Of a stretch of 64,000 bases of DNA, positions 7,349 to 16,764 are shown piece by piece. Every line of letters starts with the position of its first letter. Position 1 is the first letter of the stretch. Under the pieces are notes generated by a model. The model saw nothing but the letters and a program-made list of their open reading frames with translations, searched no databases and had not been told where the DNA came from. A program made the position numbers and the translations under genes. Source of the DNA: Laspinema palackyanum D2c (lineage in GTDB: Bacteria; Cyanobacteriota; Cyanobacteriia; Cyanobacteriales; Laspinemataceae); contig NZ_JAMXFD010000009.1 in NCBI RefSeq assembly GCF_025370875.1, positions 1-64,000 of the forward strand. Reading direction: 5' to 3'.

Positions 7349-8419
7349 ATGAACTGGTGGAAAAAGTTAAAAAAGAATCCCTTGGCTCGGTTAGGAGCTA
7401 TTTTGTTATTGATATTTTACTTAACGGCGATCGCAGCAGAATTTGTCGCCCCTTATGATGCCTATATTTCCCAGGCGAATGGGGCGCTGTTGCCCCCGAC
7501 GCAGATTTACTGGCGGAATCAAACCACCGGGGCCTTTATTGGTCCCCATGTTTATCCCACCACCCAAGGGGCGATCGATTTAGAGACAGGCGATCGCGAA
7601 TTGCTCGTTGATTTTGAGCAACCTTCCCGCCTGGGACTCTTTGTCAAAGGATCCGCCTATAAACTCTTTGGATTAATTCCCGGAGACATTCATCTGTTTG
7701 GCACCACGGGACCTGCACCCTTAAACCTCCTGGGGACAGACGATCAAGCGCGGGATCAATTCAGCCGCCTGGTCCTGGGGGCGAGAATCAGCTTATTTAT
7801 TGGCTTAGTCGGGATTTCAATTTCCTTTCCCTTGGGGCTGATTGTGGGGGGAATTTCGGGGTATTTTGGGGGCGCATTGGATAGTATTTTAATGCGCCTC
7901 GTCGAAGTTTTGATGACCATTCCCAGCATTTATCTCTTGGTCACCCTCACCCTAATTTTACCGGCTGGAATCAGCAGTGCCCAACGGTTTATCTTAATTG
8001 TGGTGATTACCTCCTTCGTCAGTTGGTCCGGACTGGCGCGGGTGATTCGAGGTCAAGTTTTGTCCATTAAAGAGCGCGAATTTGTCCAGTCAGCTAAAGC
8101 AATGGGAGCAAAACCGCTCTATATTATTCTCCGGCACGTCATCCCCCAGACGGCTACCTATACGATTATTGCGGCAACCCTGTCGATTCCGGGGTTTATT
8201 GTCGCTGAATCGGTGTTGAGTCTGATTGGGTTAGGAATTCAGCAGCCGGATCCGTCCTGGGGGAATATGCTCTCCCTGTCTACGAATGCCTCAATTTTGG
8301 TGTTACAACCTTGGTTAGTTTGGCCCCCGGCGCTGTTAATTATTTTGACCGTATTGGCGTTTAATCTCCTGGGGGATGGGTTACGAGATGCCCTTGACCC
8401 TCGGAGTGTGCAACGGTAA
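7349..8419 (+). CDS. OppC/DppC-type ABC transporter permease
   Basis: A 356-residue inner-membrane permease of the peptide/nickel ABC importer class. It has the OppC N-terminal pattern: a cytosolic WWKKLKKNPLARLGA stretch followed by TM1 (ILLLIFYLTAIAAEFVAPYD). A periplasmic insertion of about 100 residues follows, ending in the family's LLGTDDQARDQFSRLVLGAR motif. Five more membrane segments follow, with the EAA loop around EFVQSAKAMGAKPLYIILRH and the closing SLIGLGIQQPDPSWGNML block. Binding protein, DppB-type partner and ATPases are not adjacent, so the rest of the transporter is encoded elsewhere, which is common in cyanobacteria. The substrate is unknown. Confidence 0.93.
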   Translation: MNWWKKLKKNPLARLGAILLLIFYLTAIAAEFVAPYDAYISQANGALLPPTQIYWRNQTTGAFIGPHVYPTTQGAIDLETGDRELLVDFEQPSRLGLFVKGSAYKLFGLIPGDIHLFGTTGPAPLNLLGTDDQARDQFSRLVLGARISLFIGLVGISISFPLGLIVGGISGYFGGALDSILMRLVEVLMTIPSIYLLVTLTLILPAGISSAQRFILIVVITSFVSWSGLARVIRGQVLSIKEREFVQSAKAMGAKPLYIILRHVIPQTATYTIIAATLSIPGFIVAESVLSLIGLGIQQPDPSWGNMLSLSTNASILVLQPWLVWPPALLIILTVLAFNLLGDGLRDALDPRSVQR

Positions 8420-8424
8420 CAGAG

Positions 8425-9594
8425 TTACATTTTTGGGGAATTGGGGAGGCGATCGCCCCCAGAAATCCCAGATTCTGCCGGTAACGCTTGCGGGGGTTTC
8501 GGACTAAGGATATTGTTGAAGAAACTCCCAGTTTGCGGGGGTAGGGTGGGGTCGATCGCAATTTCTACAACACTTTTGATCACCCCAGTCAGAGGAATTG
8601 CCAAGATTATCCCTAAAAATCCTCCAACTTTCGCGCCTAACAACAGGGAGGTAAAAATAATCACCGGGGATAATCCCGTGAGACTGCCCATAATCCGAGG
8701 GGCCATAATATTATCCTTGACCTGTTGCAAAGCGATCGCCACCGCTAAAACTTGCAGGGCCAACCACCAATCAATAAACGCCACAATCAGGCACACCGCA
8801 CCAATTCCCAGGGTCGCCCCCACAAAGGGAATCACTTCCATGATGCCAATAAATACGGCAAATAAGAGGAAAAACGGGACCCGTAATGCCCAAAATGCCG
8901 GAGTCAGGGTGACTGCCATAAATAACCCCAACAGCAATTGTCCAGAGACAAATTTTTGAAGATTTCGCTGCAAAGACGCGGTGAGTTGCTCCCGAATATT
9001 AGGGGCGAAAATCCAGGTGAGGGTCCGCCACAAACGGTCCCCATCCACGAGCATATAAAACGAGATGACCAGAATCAGGACGCCATCTAAGAACCAGCTT
9101 ACCGTTCCCACGACTAACCCAAACCCTCGGGAGGCGATCGCCTGCACCTGTCCCTGCATCCGTTCCCCGATCTGTTGCTCCACCAGCCCCACATCAAAGG
9201 GCAAATTGCGTTGCTCACTCCAAGTTTGAAATCCAGCGAGTTGGTCCTGTGCCGACTTGACTAAGTTAGGAAAGTTGTCAATTAATTGCCGACCCTGATT
9301 AAACACAGGGGGCACCACCGTCAATCCCACCACCAGCACGAGTAAACCCGCCAGCAAATAGACCCCAACCGCCGCAATCCCACGGGGTAGAAAGTGTTGC
9401 AATCGACTCACGGCATAGTTGAGCAAAAAGGCAATCAACCCGGCAGTAATCAGAATCCCGACTGCTTCCCCGACATAACTCAGCGCACTCAGGGTAGCCC
9501 AACCCACCGCTAACATGAGCAGCCAAGTCAGTAAAAACTGTTGGAAGGGTGAAAAGACTTGTTTCATCAATCGATAGGGGCTTTCACTAGACAT
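8425..9594 (-). CDS. AI-2E/PerM family membrane protein
   Basis: The 389-residue protein has about eight hydrophobic segments in the PerM arrangement: two N-terminal TM helices, a TM pair, a long amphipathic middle region (about 95-165, starting PPVFNQGRQLIDNFPNL), and a C-terminal membrane block with the family signature region PFVGATLGIGAV and MGSLTGLSPVIIFTSLLLG. Members were first linked to autoinducer-2 export; others are Na+/H+ antiporters, so the substrate cannot be stated. The proline-rich cytosolic tail (PPQALPAESG) is variable. The gene converges on the OppC-like gene, with only five bases between the stops. Confidence 0.9.
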   Translation of the reverse strand: MSSESPYRLMKQVFSPFQQFLLTWLLMLAVGWATLSALSYVGEAVGILITAGLIAFLLNYAVSRLQHFLPRGIAAVGVYLLAGLLVLVVGLTVVPPVFNQGRQLIDNFPNLVKSAQDQLAGFQTWSEQRNLPFDVGLVEQQIGERMQGQVQAIASRGFGLVVGTVSWFLDGVLILVISFYMLVDGDRLWRTLTWIFAPNIREQLTASLQRNLQKFVSGQLLLGLFMAVTLTPAFWALRVPFFLLFAVFIGIMEVIPFVGATLGIGAVCLIVAFIDWWLALQVLAVAIALQQVKDNIMAPRIMGSLTGLSPVIIFTSLLLGAKVGGFLGIILAIPLTGVIKSVVEIAIDPTLPPQTGSFFNNILSPKPPQALPAESGISGGDRLPNSPKM

Positions 9595-9746
9595 CTTGCC
9601 TCATTATTTTAAGGGGATGAGGCGAAACCTCGGGGAGAATCCGCCTCATTCCATCACGCGATCGCCCCCTTATCCAGGCTCAACCCCTCCGCAACTGCAA
9701 TGCTTGTCACAGAAGTTGTTCTGTCGCAGTTTCACCTAATTACCCT

Positions 9747-10592
9747 TTACTCTGGCTGCTCTTGGGCGCTCTCATGTTCGACCACAAAAACATTAGAGTA
9801 GAGATTGGCAACCACTTGTTTTCCTTGCTGGGTGAGCGTCAGATATTCTAAGGCATCTTTGACGTAGGGAAAAACCCCATTCCAATAAAACTTGGGATAG
9901 TTCTTCCGTAAATCGCCAGGATGCTTATAACCGAGCACTGCATTGGTGCCGGTTTCTTCAAATTCATAGAACAAAGCCCCGATTTTCTTCAAATAGCGCG
10001 GATCGCTCAGTTGCCCGATTAAATCGGCCGCCCGCACCATCCCGGGATAGTTAATCGTATCTTGATGATCCTCGGCTTTCGGGACTGGAAACCGGGTGAG
10101 TTCGATATTGTACTTGATTTCTTCGGCATCAATCAGTTTATGACCGCCAAACCGTTCGTCAATAAAGAGTTTGGCGCGATCGACGTGATACGGCGTCAGT
10201 CCCGCATCGCTTGACCCCGGTTTAAGCTGAATCATTTCTCCATTTTGTCCCGTGGCATACCATCCATTGTTGTCCTGTCGGCACACGCCCTTGACATAGC
10301 CAATATCATGACAGACTAGGGAAATAATGAAATGAAGCCAACCTTCACAAGACACACCCCCTTCCCGGATATGCTTGCCTCTCATGATCTCCTGCCCCAC
10401 CAAGGTCACTAAAATGGTGTGTTCGACATTGTGGTACAGGGCGTCACTGTTGGCAATATTTTCGAGCGCCATGCTCCCCGCCCAGGCAATAATATCCTCG
10501 TAGTCCGGTTTATATCCTCCGTAGGTTCGGTGGTAGCCTTCCCTCAGCTTTTGCACAAAGTTGTCGATCAGTATTTCAGTGGTATTGAGCAT
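9747..10592 (-). CDS. HD-domain metal-dependent phosphohydrolase-like protein
   Basis: A cytosolic 281-residue protein with HD-superfamily metal motifs: YHNVEHT (about 53-59) and the HD pair in SLVCHDIGYVKG (about 92). Later histidine- and aspartate-containing segments (TPYHVDRAK and MVRAADLIGQLSDP) supply the remaining metal ligands. It matches a cyanobacterial subgroup of HD metalloproteins (the Npun_R2479 type) with a conserved C-terminal EYLTLTQQGKQVVANLYSNV block. The substrate is unknown; cyclic-nucleotide or other phosphoester hydrolysis is suggested only by the superfamily. It is a single-gene unit, divergent from the efflux operon across about 535 bases. Confidence 0.85.
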   Translation of the reverse strand: MLNTTEILIDNFVQKLREGYHRTYGGYKPDYEDIIAWAGSMALENIANSDALYHNVEHTILVTLVGQEIMRGKHIREGGVSCEGWLHFIISLVCHDIGYVKGVCRQDNNGWYATGQNGEMIQLKPGSSDAGLTPYHVDRAKLFIDERFGGHKLIDAEEIKYNIELTRFPVPKAEDHQDTINYPGMVRAADLIGQLSDPRYLKKIGALFYEFEETGTNAVLGYKHPGDLRKNYPKFYWNGVFPYVKDALEYLTLTQQGKQVVANLYSNVFVVEHESAQEQPE

Positions 10593-11127
10593 AGTTGGTA
10601 CTCGCGCTTTGCAGAGTTCTATTTTCCCGGGTTTGCAGGAGTTACAGATGGTTCTTCTTTTTTGTTTACCCCATCTTTATCTATCTTGTCATCAAACGTT
10701 ACCTGGGTTTTGGCTGCCTGTTGAGTTCCAGGCATCTGACTCGGCCCAATCTCGGCCCGGAAGGATTGGGATCCACTCTGGCCGAAATGAGGCTTCTCTC
10801 AATCCCTTTGTGCCCTAGGTTTTTCGGCCCGGTTCCAAGTAGGTCTATGATTGAAGGTCCAACGGATGATCATCCGACCCAGGGGTTTAAATCTCTAACA
10901 TCCTTATCATCGGTTGAATACGAAATTGCTTCTGAATTCTGCCCGGTTTTACTGTATTTAAAATTACGGATAGATAATCTGCAATAGGGTGGGAAAGAAA
11001 ATAGAGAGTGGGCGTCAAAATGACTTCCCTAAACAGAACAAATTCTATTAAAATTTAAGAAACGAAACAAATTGCAATGTTTCTTTGCAAACGCTTAAAA
11101 TTATTACGCTAAAGACTTGGGGGGAAA
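10593..11127. promoter_or_regulatory. Divergent intergenic region with 14-base palindrome
   Basis: This 535-base region separates the HD-domain gene (minus) and the RND efflux operon (plus). A perfect palindrome CGGATGATCATCCG lies at 10863-10876, about 250 bases before the efflux start. It is a candidate operator for a dimeric regulator. The three overlapping plus-strand frames here have no recognisable content and are not called. Bases 11030-11110 are AT-rich and may hold the efflux promoter, but no convincing -35/-10 pair was identified. Confidence 0.4.
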
Positions 11128-12990
11128 ATGAGGAAAGGGGCTTTCTCACAAGCGGAGACTGAGGACACAATGGAAAACCCAGATATTCAAGACTCACGGA
11201 GGCTGCCACAAGAGTCGGGTCTTAAATTGGAGACGGTAGAGGATTCGGAGGATTCAGAGGAGTCCGCCCCTGGCACAACTCGCCTTGCCACCCCCCCAAG
11301 AACGAGCGACTGGAAAAAACTGATGGTGGGGATAGGGATTGGGGCGGCGATCGCCGTCGGGGGAATGCACCTGTTGAATCGACCCCAGGAGGAAACTGCG
11401 GCGAATTCTTCGGGAGTGGCGGCAGAAGCGCCCAATGCCCAACCCGTTGCTAATCAAACCGTCACCGTGGCGATCGCAGAAAGCGCCCGAGTAGAAAGGT
11501 CCCTAGACGCCACCGGGACCGTCCAAGCCTACGACCTTCTGCCCGTACTGCCCCAAGCATCTGGCTTGCAAATTAAACAAGTCTTAGTGGATGAGGGAGA
11601 TGTGGTGGAGGCAGGGCAGGTTTTGGCCATTCTCGATGATGCCGTAGAGCGATCGCAAATTACCGAAGCCGAGGCTCAAATCGACTCAGCTAGGTCCACC
11701 GTAGCGGACCGCCAAGCGGCGATCGCCATCGCCGAAGCCGCCGTCTCCCAAGCCCTCGCCACCCAATCGGAAGCCGAAGCCGCTGTTGCCACAGCCAAAG
11801 CAACCCAAGCCGAAGTGGAAGCTGGGGCAGGACAGGTCACGGCGGGCATAGACGAAGCTCAATCCGAGGTTGACCAGGCAGTGGCTGCCAAAGCTGAAGC
11901 TGAAGCGGCACTCGAACAAACCCGCGCTAGTCTTGCCCAAGCCCAAGCCGAACTCGCCCAAGCCGAACGAGAACGCGATCGCTATCAACAATTAGCCGAA
12001 GCCGGGGCCGTTTCCACCCAAGAACTGGAAACCCGCAGCACTGCCGCTGAAAACGCCCGAGAACGGGTGCGCGTCGCCGAAGCCAATATTAGAAGTGCCC
12101 AAGCCCGGATTGCCAGCAGTGAGGCCAATATTGCCAGCATGAGGTCCCGAGTGGTCAGCGCCAACTCCAACATCGACATCGCCAACGCGCGGGTCAAAAG
12201 TGCTGAATCCAACGTCAACAGCGCTCAAGCCCGACTGGAAAGCGCCATTGCCAATGTCCAAATCGCGCGATCGCAACTCGACAGCGCCCGCGCTAATGCC
12301 AACAGTTCCTCCGCCAGCCTCCGCAGTACCCAAGCCCGGGCGCAACAGGTGGAAACCCAACAAGAACGCACCGTAGTCCGCGCACCAAAAGCGGGGATTA
12401 TCGCAGAAAGAGTGGCCCGAGTTGGGGATGTGACCAGTAATACGAAACAACTGTTTTCGATTATTGCTAATGGTCAACTCGAACTCCAGGTCAAAATTCC
12501 CGAAACTCAATTATCCCAGATCCAAATTGGTGCACCTGTTCAGGTTACCTCCGATGCGGATAGCCGGATTAAGGTAGCAGGGACTGTGCGAGAAATTGCT
12601 CCCTTGGTGGATGAAGAAAGCCGTCAGGCAACGGTTAAAGTCAGTTTGCCCTCGGATTCAATTTTGAGACCCGGGATGTTTTTAAGGGCTGGGATTACCA
12701 CCAGTGCAGCTCAAGCGATTACGATTCCCGGGAAAGCGGTGTTACCGCAAGCCAATGGTTCGGCGATCGTCTATCGCTTAGTTGGGGAAGATATGGTGCA
12801 GGCACAGCCAGTAGAAATGGGTGAGGTGGCGGACGGTTCCCCTTCGGACCTGAGTAGCACCCGAGTGGAAATTAAAAGTGGTCTATCCCTAGGCGATCGC
12901 GTGGTAGTGGAGGGTGCTGCCTATCTCAAAGATGGCGATCGGATTCGCATTGGTGAGGACTTCACTCCGACTCCCCAGGTTGAGCTTTAG
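11128..12990 (+). CDS. RND efflux periplasmic adaptor (membrane fusion protein)
   Basis: This 620-residue adaptor links an inner-membrane RND pump to an outer-membrane channel. In order: an acidic cytosolic start, a TM anchor (about 65-85, KLMVGIGIGAAIAVGGMHLL), a lipoyl half-motif (LPQASGLQIKQVLVDEGDVV), then an unusually long alanine-rich coiled-coil hairpin (about 175-415) built from near-repeats such as AQAQAELAQAERERDRYQQL. The second lipoyl half (TVVRAPKAGIIAERVARVGD) and beta-barrel and membrane-proximal domains follow. The start could also be the ATG at 11170, which has GAGG upstream. The coil is about twice the usual length for AcrA, suggesting it spans a thick periplasm. The RND pump gene follows, about 240 bases downstream across a repeat element. 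Confidence 0.93.
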   Translation: MRKGAFSQAETEDTMENPDIQDSRRLPQESGLKLETVEDSEDSEESAPGTTRLATPPRTSDWKKLMVGIGIGAAIAVGGMHLLNRPQEETAANSSGVAAEAPNAQPVANQTVTVAIAESARVERSLDATGTVQAYDLLPVLPQASGLQIKQVLVDEGDVVEAGQVLAILDDAVERSQITEAEAQIDSARSTVADRQAAIAIAEAAVSQALATQSEAEAAVATAKATQAEVEAGAGQVTAGIDEAQSEVDQAVAAKAEAEAALEQTRASLAQAQAELAQAERERDRYQQLAEAGAVSTQELETRSTAAENARERVRVAEANIRSAQARIASSEANIASMRSRVVSANSNIDIANARVKSAESNVNSAQARLESAIANVQIARSQLDSARANANSSSASLRSTQARAQQVETQQERTVVRAPKAGIIAERVARVGDVTSNTKQLFSIIANGQLELQVKIPETQLSQIQIGAPVQVTSDADSRIKVAGTVREIAPLVDEESRQATVKVSLPSDSILRPGMFLRAGITTSAAQAITIPGKAVLPQANGSAIVYRLVGEDMVQAQPVEMGEVADGSPSDLSSTRVEIKSGLSLGDRVVVEGAAYLKDGDRIRIGEDFTPTPQVEL

Positions 12991-13009
12991 CTCAGGAGAT
13001 GGCCCTTCT

Positions 13010-13177
13010 GTTTGTAGTAACGACTTCAGTCGTTGCCAAGGGTGTCAGGGCGAACGCCCTGACAGGCACCATGAGCGGCTTAAATGCCTGTTTAGGGACT
13101 GGAGCTTAAGCTTCCAAAGGGGCAGGAGTAGGCTAATGCCAACTCCTGCGGAAACGACTGAAGTCGTTACTACAAAC
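13010..13177. repeat. Family 1 palindromic element inside the efflux operon (REPIN-like)
   Basis: The element is bounded by exact inverted 25-base arms, at 13010-13034 (GTTTGTAGTAACGACTTC...) and 13153-13177. Between them lie further hairpins, including TGTCAGGGCG-A-CGCCCTGACA. The whole 168-base unit fills the gap between adaptor and pump genes, so it is transcribed with them and would fold into a large RNA structure. Confidence 0.85.
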
Positions 13178-13233
13178 ATGAACCCAATCTCCTCCAATCT
13201 TCCTCATCCTCCAACTACACCCTAGATTCCCTC

Positions 13234-16200
13234 ATGTCTTTTCACATCTCCACTTGGTCTATCAAAAGCCCGGTTCCCACCTTAGTCATGTTTCTAATTT
13301 TGACAGTGGTGGGCTGGATGAGCTTTGGTCAGTTGGGTATTGATGAAAATCCCAACATTGATATTCCCATCGTGAGTATTACCGTCACCCAAACGGGTGC
13401 AGGACCGACAGAACTCGAAACCCAGGTGACCCGAAAAGTTGAAGATGCGGTTGCTGGGTTAGGGAATATTGACGAACTGAACTCCACCGTCACCGATGGG
13501 ATATCTACAACCATCATTAACTTCATCTTGGGAACCGATAGCGATCGCGCCACCAACGATGTTCGCAATGCCATCTCCCAAATTCGCCAAGACTTACCCG
13601 CAGATATTAACGACCCGATCGTCAGCCGCCTTGACTTTGCCGGGGGACCCATTCTCACCTACGCCCTGCGGTCCGATCGCCGGAATGTGGAAGAATTAAG
13701 CGATTTAGTCGATCGCCCCATTGCGCGCGCTATCCTTGCCGTTCCAGGAGTGGCTCAAATCAATCGAATTGGGGGCGTGGACCGCGAAATCCTCATCGAA
13801 CTCGACCCCGTTCGCATCAAAGCTTTGGGGATTACCGCCACCCAAATCAATGACCAAATTCGCAGTTTAAATATCAACCTTCCCGGGGGTCGTTCCCAAG
13901 TCGGCGGCAGTGAAAACACCATTCGCACCCTAGGATCGGCTCAAACCGTCGAAGCGTTGCGACAAAACCGCATTGTTCTCCCTTCCGGGGAAGCGGTTCC
14001 CCTAGAAAGTGTCGCTAACGTCATTGATGGATTCGCCGAACCCCAACAAAGCGCCCGATTTTGGTCTGGACAAGAGAGTGCCAATTCTCAACCCCCAGCC
14101 ACCAACTCAGGAGAAATTGCCACCCCCGTCGTTGCCTTTTCTGTGTTGCGGAGTACCGGCAGTACCCTGGTTACCGTAGAGGAAGGGGTCCGCCAAAGCA
14201 TCCAGGAACTGCAAAAAACCCTACCGGATGATATCGAGTTTGAACTGATTTTTACCCGCGCTAATGAGATTCGTGAGTCCTACCAAGCCTCAATTGATGC
14301 CTTGGTGATGGGCTGTTTGCTAACAGTTGGTGTGGTGGGTTTATTCTTATGGGATTGGCGGGCCACGTTGATTACGGCGGCTGCGTTACCCCTGTCCATT
14401 ATTCCCACCTTTATGGTTATGGGACTGCTGGACTATACCCTGAATGGAATGACGTTGCTGGCGCTATCTCTGGCCGTGGGAAATTTAGTCGATGATGCAA
14501 TCTGTATGATTGAAAATATCGACCAACATTTAAAAATGGGGAAAAAACCCTATCAAGCTGCAATGGATGCGGCTCAAGAAATTGGGTTGGCGGTGTTAGC
14601 AACCACTGCAACCATTGTGGCGGTCTTTTTGCCCGTGGCATTTATGGGAGGAATTCCCGGTCAGTTCTTCCAGCCGTTTGGGGTGACGGTTTCGGTTTCC
14701 ACTATGTTTTCAACCTTGGTGGCAACCACAATAACGCCGATGTTAAGCGCCTATTTGCTCAAAGATAAGCACTCTTCCAGCCAAAAACGCAGAAGTAAGA
14801 AACATCCAATGGGAACGGCATCGGAGGAAATGCCCAACTCCCCCCGTCGAAAAATCACGCCCTATCGCACCGCTCTCACTTGGTCGCTGAAACATCGGGT
14901 GATTACGTTGATGATTGCGTTTGCTTTCTTTATTGGCAGTTTACAGTTAGTCCCGTATATTCCCACAGGCTTGTTTAATAGTGGAGATACGGGGTTGAGT
15001 ACGGTCAATGTAGAACTTCCTCCGGGTTCTACTCTACGGGAGACCGATCGCACAGCCCAACGCACGATCTCCCTGTTACAAAAACATCCGGCAGTGGAAA
15101 GTGTGTTGGCAACCGTGGGGAGTGGGGGTGCATCCCGAGACTTGAATACAGCAACATTGTATGTCAATTTGTTGCCCAAAGAGGAACGAGAGGTTTCTCA
15201 ACAAGTTTTTGAGAAACAAATGCGCGAAGAATTTACCAAAATTCCTGGTGCAAGGATTAGTTTCCAGTCTGCTGGTGCGGGGGGAAGTAACAAAGATTTA
15301 TCAATCGTGCTAAAAAGTGAAAATCCCGTGGCTTTGCAAGAGGCGGCGGATACTTTAGAACGACAAATGCGCGAACTCCCCGGATTGGTCGAGGTGTCCT
15401 CCAGTGCATCGGTGGTGAAACCGGAGATTTTGATTAAACCGGACCCCCAACGGGCAGCGGATTTGGGGGTATCCGTCCAGGCGATCGCCCGGACGGCATC
15501 TCTAGCAACTCTCGGGGATAATGAGGCAAATTTGGCGAAATTTGACCTAAGCGATCGCCAAATTCCCATCCGAGTCTGGTTATCGGAAAGCTATCGTAAT
15601 GACCTCAAGGCGATCGGTAATCTGGAAATTCCCAGTCAATCCGGGCGCTTAGTTCCCTTATCTGCGGTTGCTGATATCGTTCTGGGTAGTGGTCCCGCCC
15701 AAATCGATCGCTTCGATCGCGCCCGTCAAGTCTCCATTGAAGCCAATTTACAAGGGGTTTCCCTCGGCGATGCTCTCGCACAAGTGGAAGCGCTACCGGG
15801 GATGACACTCCCTCCCGGAGTGGAACAACAATCCTCCGGAGATGCCAAAATTATGCAAGAAATTTTCGGGCGCTTCCTGGGTGCATTAGGACTAGCTGTC
15901 CTCTCGATTTTTGCCATTTTAGTGTTGTTGTATAACAATTTTTTACATCCCGTCACGATTATGGCAGCCCTCCCCCTCTCGATTGGGGGCGCACTTCTCG
16001 GACTGATGGTGACCCAAAAGGAATTAGGACTATTTGCCTTAATTGGGATTGTCATGCTGATGGGATTAGTCACCAAAAACGCCATCCTGTTAGTCGATTG
16101 TACCCTCGCCAATCAACAAAATGGAATGCGACAAGTTCCAGCGATTATAGAAGCCGGAGTCTCCCGATTACGACCGATTTTCATGACTGCCCTTTCCACG

Positions 16201-16455
16201 ATCGCCGGAATGATGCCGATCGCCCTAGAAATTGGTGCAGGAGGCGAAGTCCGTTCTCCAATGGCGATCGCAGTCATTGGCGGATTCTCCACCTCCACCC
16301 TCTTAACTTTAATCGTCGTCCCCGTCTTATTTACCTACGTTGATGGATTCCAAAGTTTCCTCAAAAACCTCATGAACGGCAAATCTCGTCACCGTCGCAA
16401 GTTAAAAGCCCTCCAAGGCAAAAAGGATAAAATCAAAGTTCTGGGCTTAAAATAA
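13234..16455 (+). CDS. RND family (HAE1/AcrB-type) efflux pump
   Basis: The 1073-residue inner-membrane pump exports hydrophobic compounds by proton antiport. TM1 begins at SPVPTLVMFLILTVVGWMSF, followed by the two large periplasmic loops and 12 TM helices of the AcrB fold. The proton-relay aspartates are present in TM4 (LAVGNLVDDAICMIENID) and the lysine in TM10 (GLVTKNAILLVD). A glutamine/lysine-rich cytosolic linker lies between the halves (KDKHSSSQKRRSKKHPMGT). It forms an operon with the upstream adaptor. No TolC-like channel is adjacent. The basic C-terminal tail (KSRHRRKLKALQGKKDKIK) is long. The substrate is unknown. Confidence 0.96.
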   Translation: MSFHISTWSIKSPVPTLVMFLILTVVGWMSFGQLGIDENPNIDIPIVSITVTQTGAGPTELETQVTRKVEDAVAGLGNIDELNSTVTDGISTTIINFILGTDSDRATNDVRNAISQIRQDLPADINDPIVSRLDFAGGPILTYALRSDRRNVEELSDLVDRPIARAILAVPGVAQINRIGGVDREILIELDPVRIKALGITATQINDQIRSLNINLPGGRSQVGGSENTIRTLGSAQTVEALRQNRIVLPSGEAVPLESVANVIDGFAEPQQSARFWSGQESANSQPPATNSGEIATPVVAFSVLRSTGSTLVTVEEGVRQSIQELQKTLPDDIEFELIFTRANEIRESYQASIDALVMGCLLTVGVVGLFLWDWRATLITAAALPLSIIPTFMVMGLLDYTLNGMTLLALSLAVGNLVDDAICMIENIDQHLKMGKKPYQAAMDAAQEIGLAVLATTATIVAVFLPVAFMGGIPGQFFQPFGVTVSVSTMFSTLVATTITPMLSAYLLKDKHSSSQKRRSKKHPMGTASEEMPNSPRRKITPYRTALTWSLKHRVITLMIAFAFFIGSLQLVPYIPTGLFNSGDTGLSTVNVELPPGSTLRETDRTAQRTISLLQKHPAVESVLATVGSGGASRDLNTATLYVNLLPKEEREVSQQVFEKQMREEFTKIPGARISFQSAGAGGSNKDLSIVLKSENPVALQEAADTLERQMRELPGLVEVSSSASVVKPEILIKPDPQRAADLGVSVQAIARTASLATLGDNEANLAKFDLSDRQIPIRVWLSESYRNDLKAIGNLEIPSQSGRLVPLSAVADIVLGSGPAQIDRFDRARQVSIEANLQGVSLGDALAQVEALPGMTLPPGVEQQSSGDAKIMQEIFGRFLGALGLAVLSIFAILVLLYNNFLHPVTIMAALPLSIGGALLGLMVTQKELGLFALIGIVMLMGLVTKNAILLVDCTLANQQNGMRQVPAIIEAGVSRLRPIFMTALSTIAGMMPIALEIGAGGEVRSPMAIAVIGGFSTSTLLTLIVVPVLFTYVDGFQSFLKNLMNGKSRHRRKLKALQGKKDKIKVLGLK

Positions 16456-16542
16456 TGGCCCATTCAGGACAAGTGGCAACACCCGACGGGGGTTGTAACC
16501 TTAAATCGGTTGAAACTGAGATCTTGCACCATTCTCAACACC

Positions 16543-16669
16543 GGCGGGGGTTTAAACCCCCGCCTCATAGCTAAAGTCGGTTAAAAACCGACTGCAAGTC
16601 TTATCCCGTGGTGTTTTCAGTCGGTTTCAACCGACTTGATTCTGTTAGGCGGGGGTTTAAACCCCCGCC
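16543..16669. repeat. Family 2 four-hairpin element, copy A
   Basis: Four consecutive hairpins: GGCGGGGGTTTAAACCCCCG, AGTCGGTTAAAAACCGACT, AGTCGGTTTCAACCGACT and again GGCGGGGGTTTAAACCCCCG. Hairpins two and three are separated by a conserved TTATCCCGTGGTGTTTTC. A similar shorter unit precedes it at 16477-16500. It lies between the RND pump gene and anmK and supplies the false upstream extension of the anmK frame. Confidence 0.85.
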
Positions 16670-16764
16670 GGGTGGCAACTTTCCCGATCGCATTCCCAAA
16701 GAATCTCTCTGATCACGATCGCATTAGTTGTAAAATCAACACCATTGGCAAACTCAGCGAACTC

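Noticed and set aside
10419-10987. Three plus-strand frames between the HD-domain gene and the efflux operon
   Set aside because: They overlap the HD gene or each other and have no domain or codon pattern.
16636-16764. Upstream extension of anmK
   Set aside because: This stretch lies in family 2 copy A; the family sequence begins at ATG 16765.
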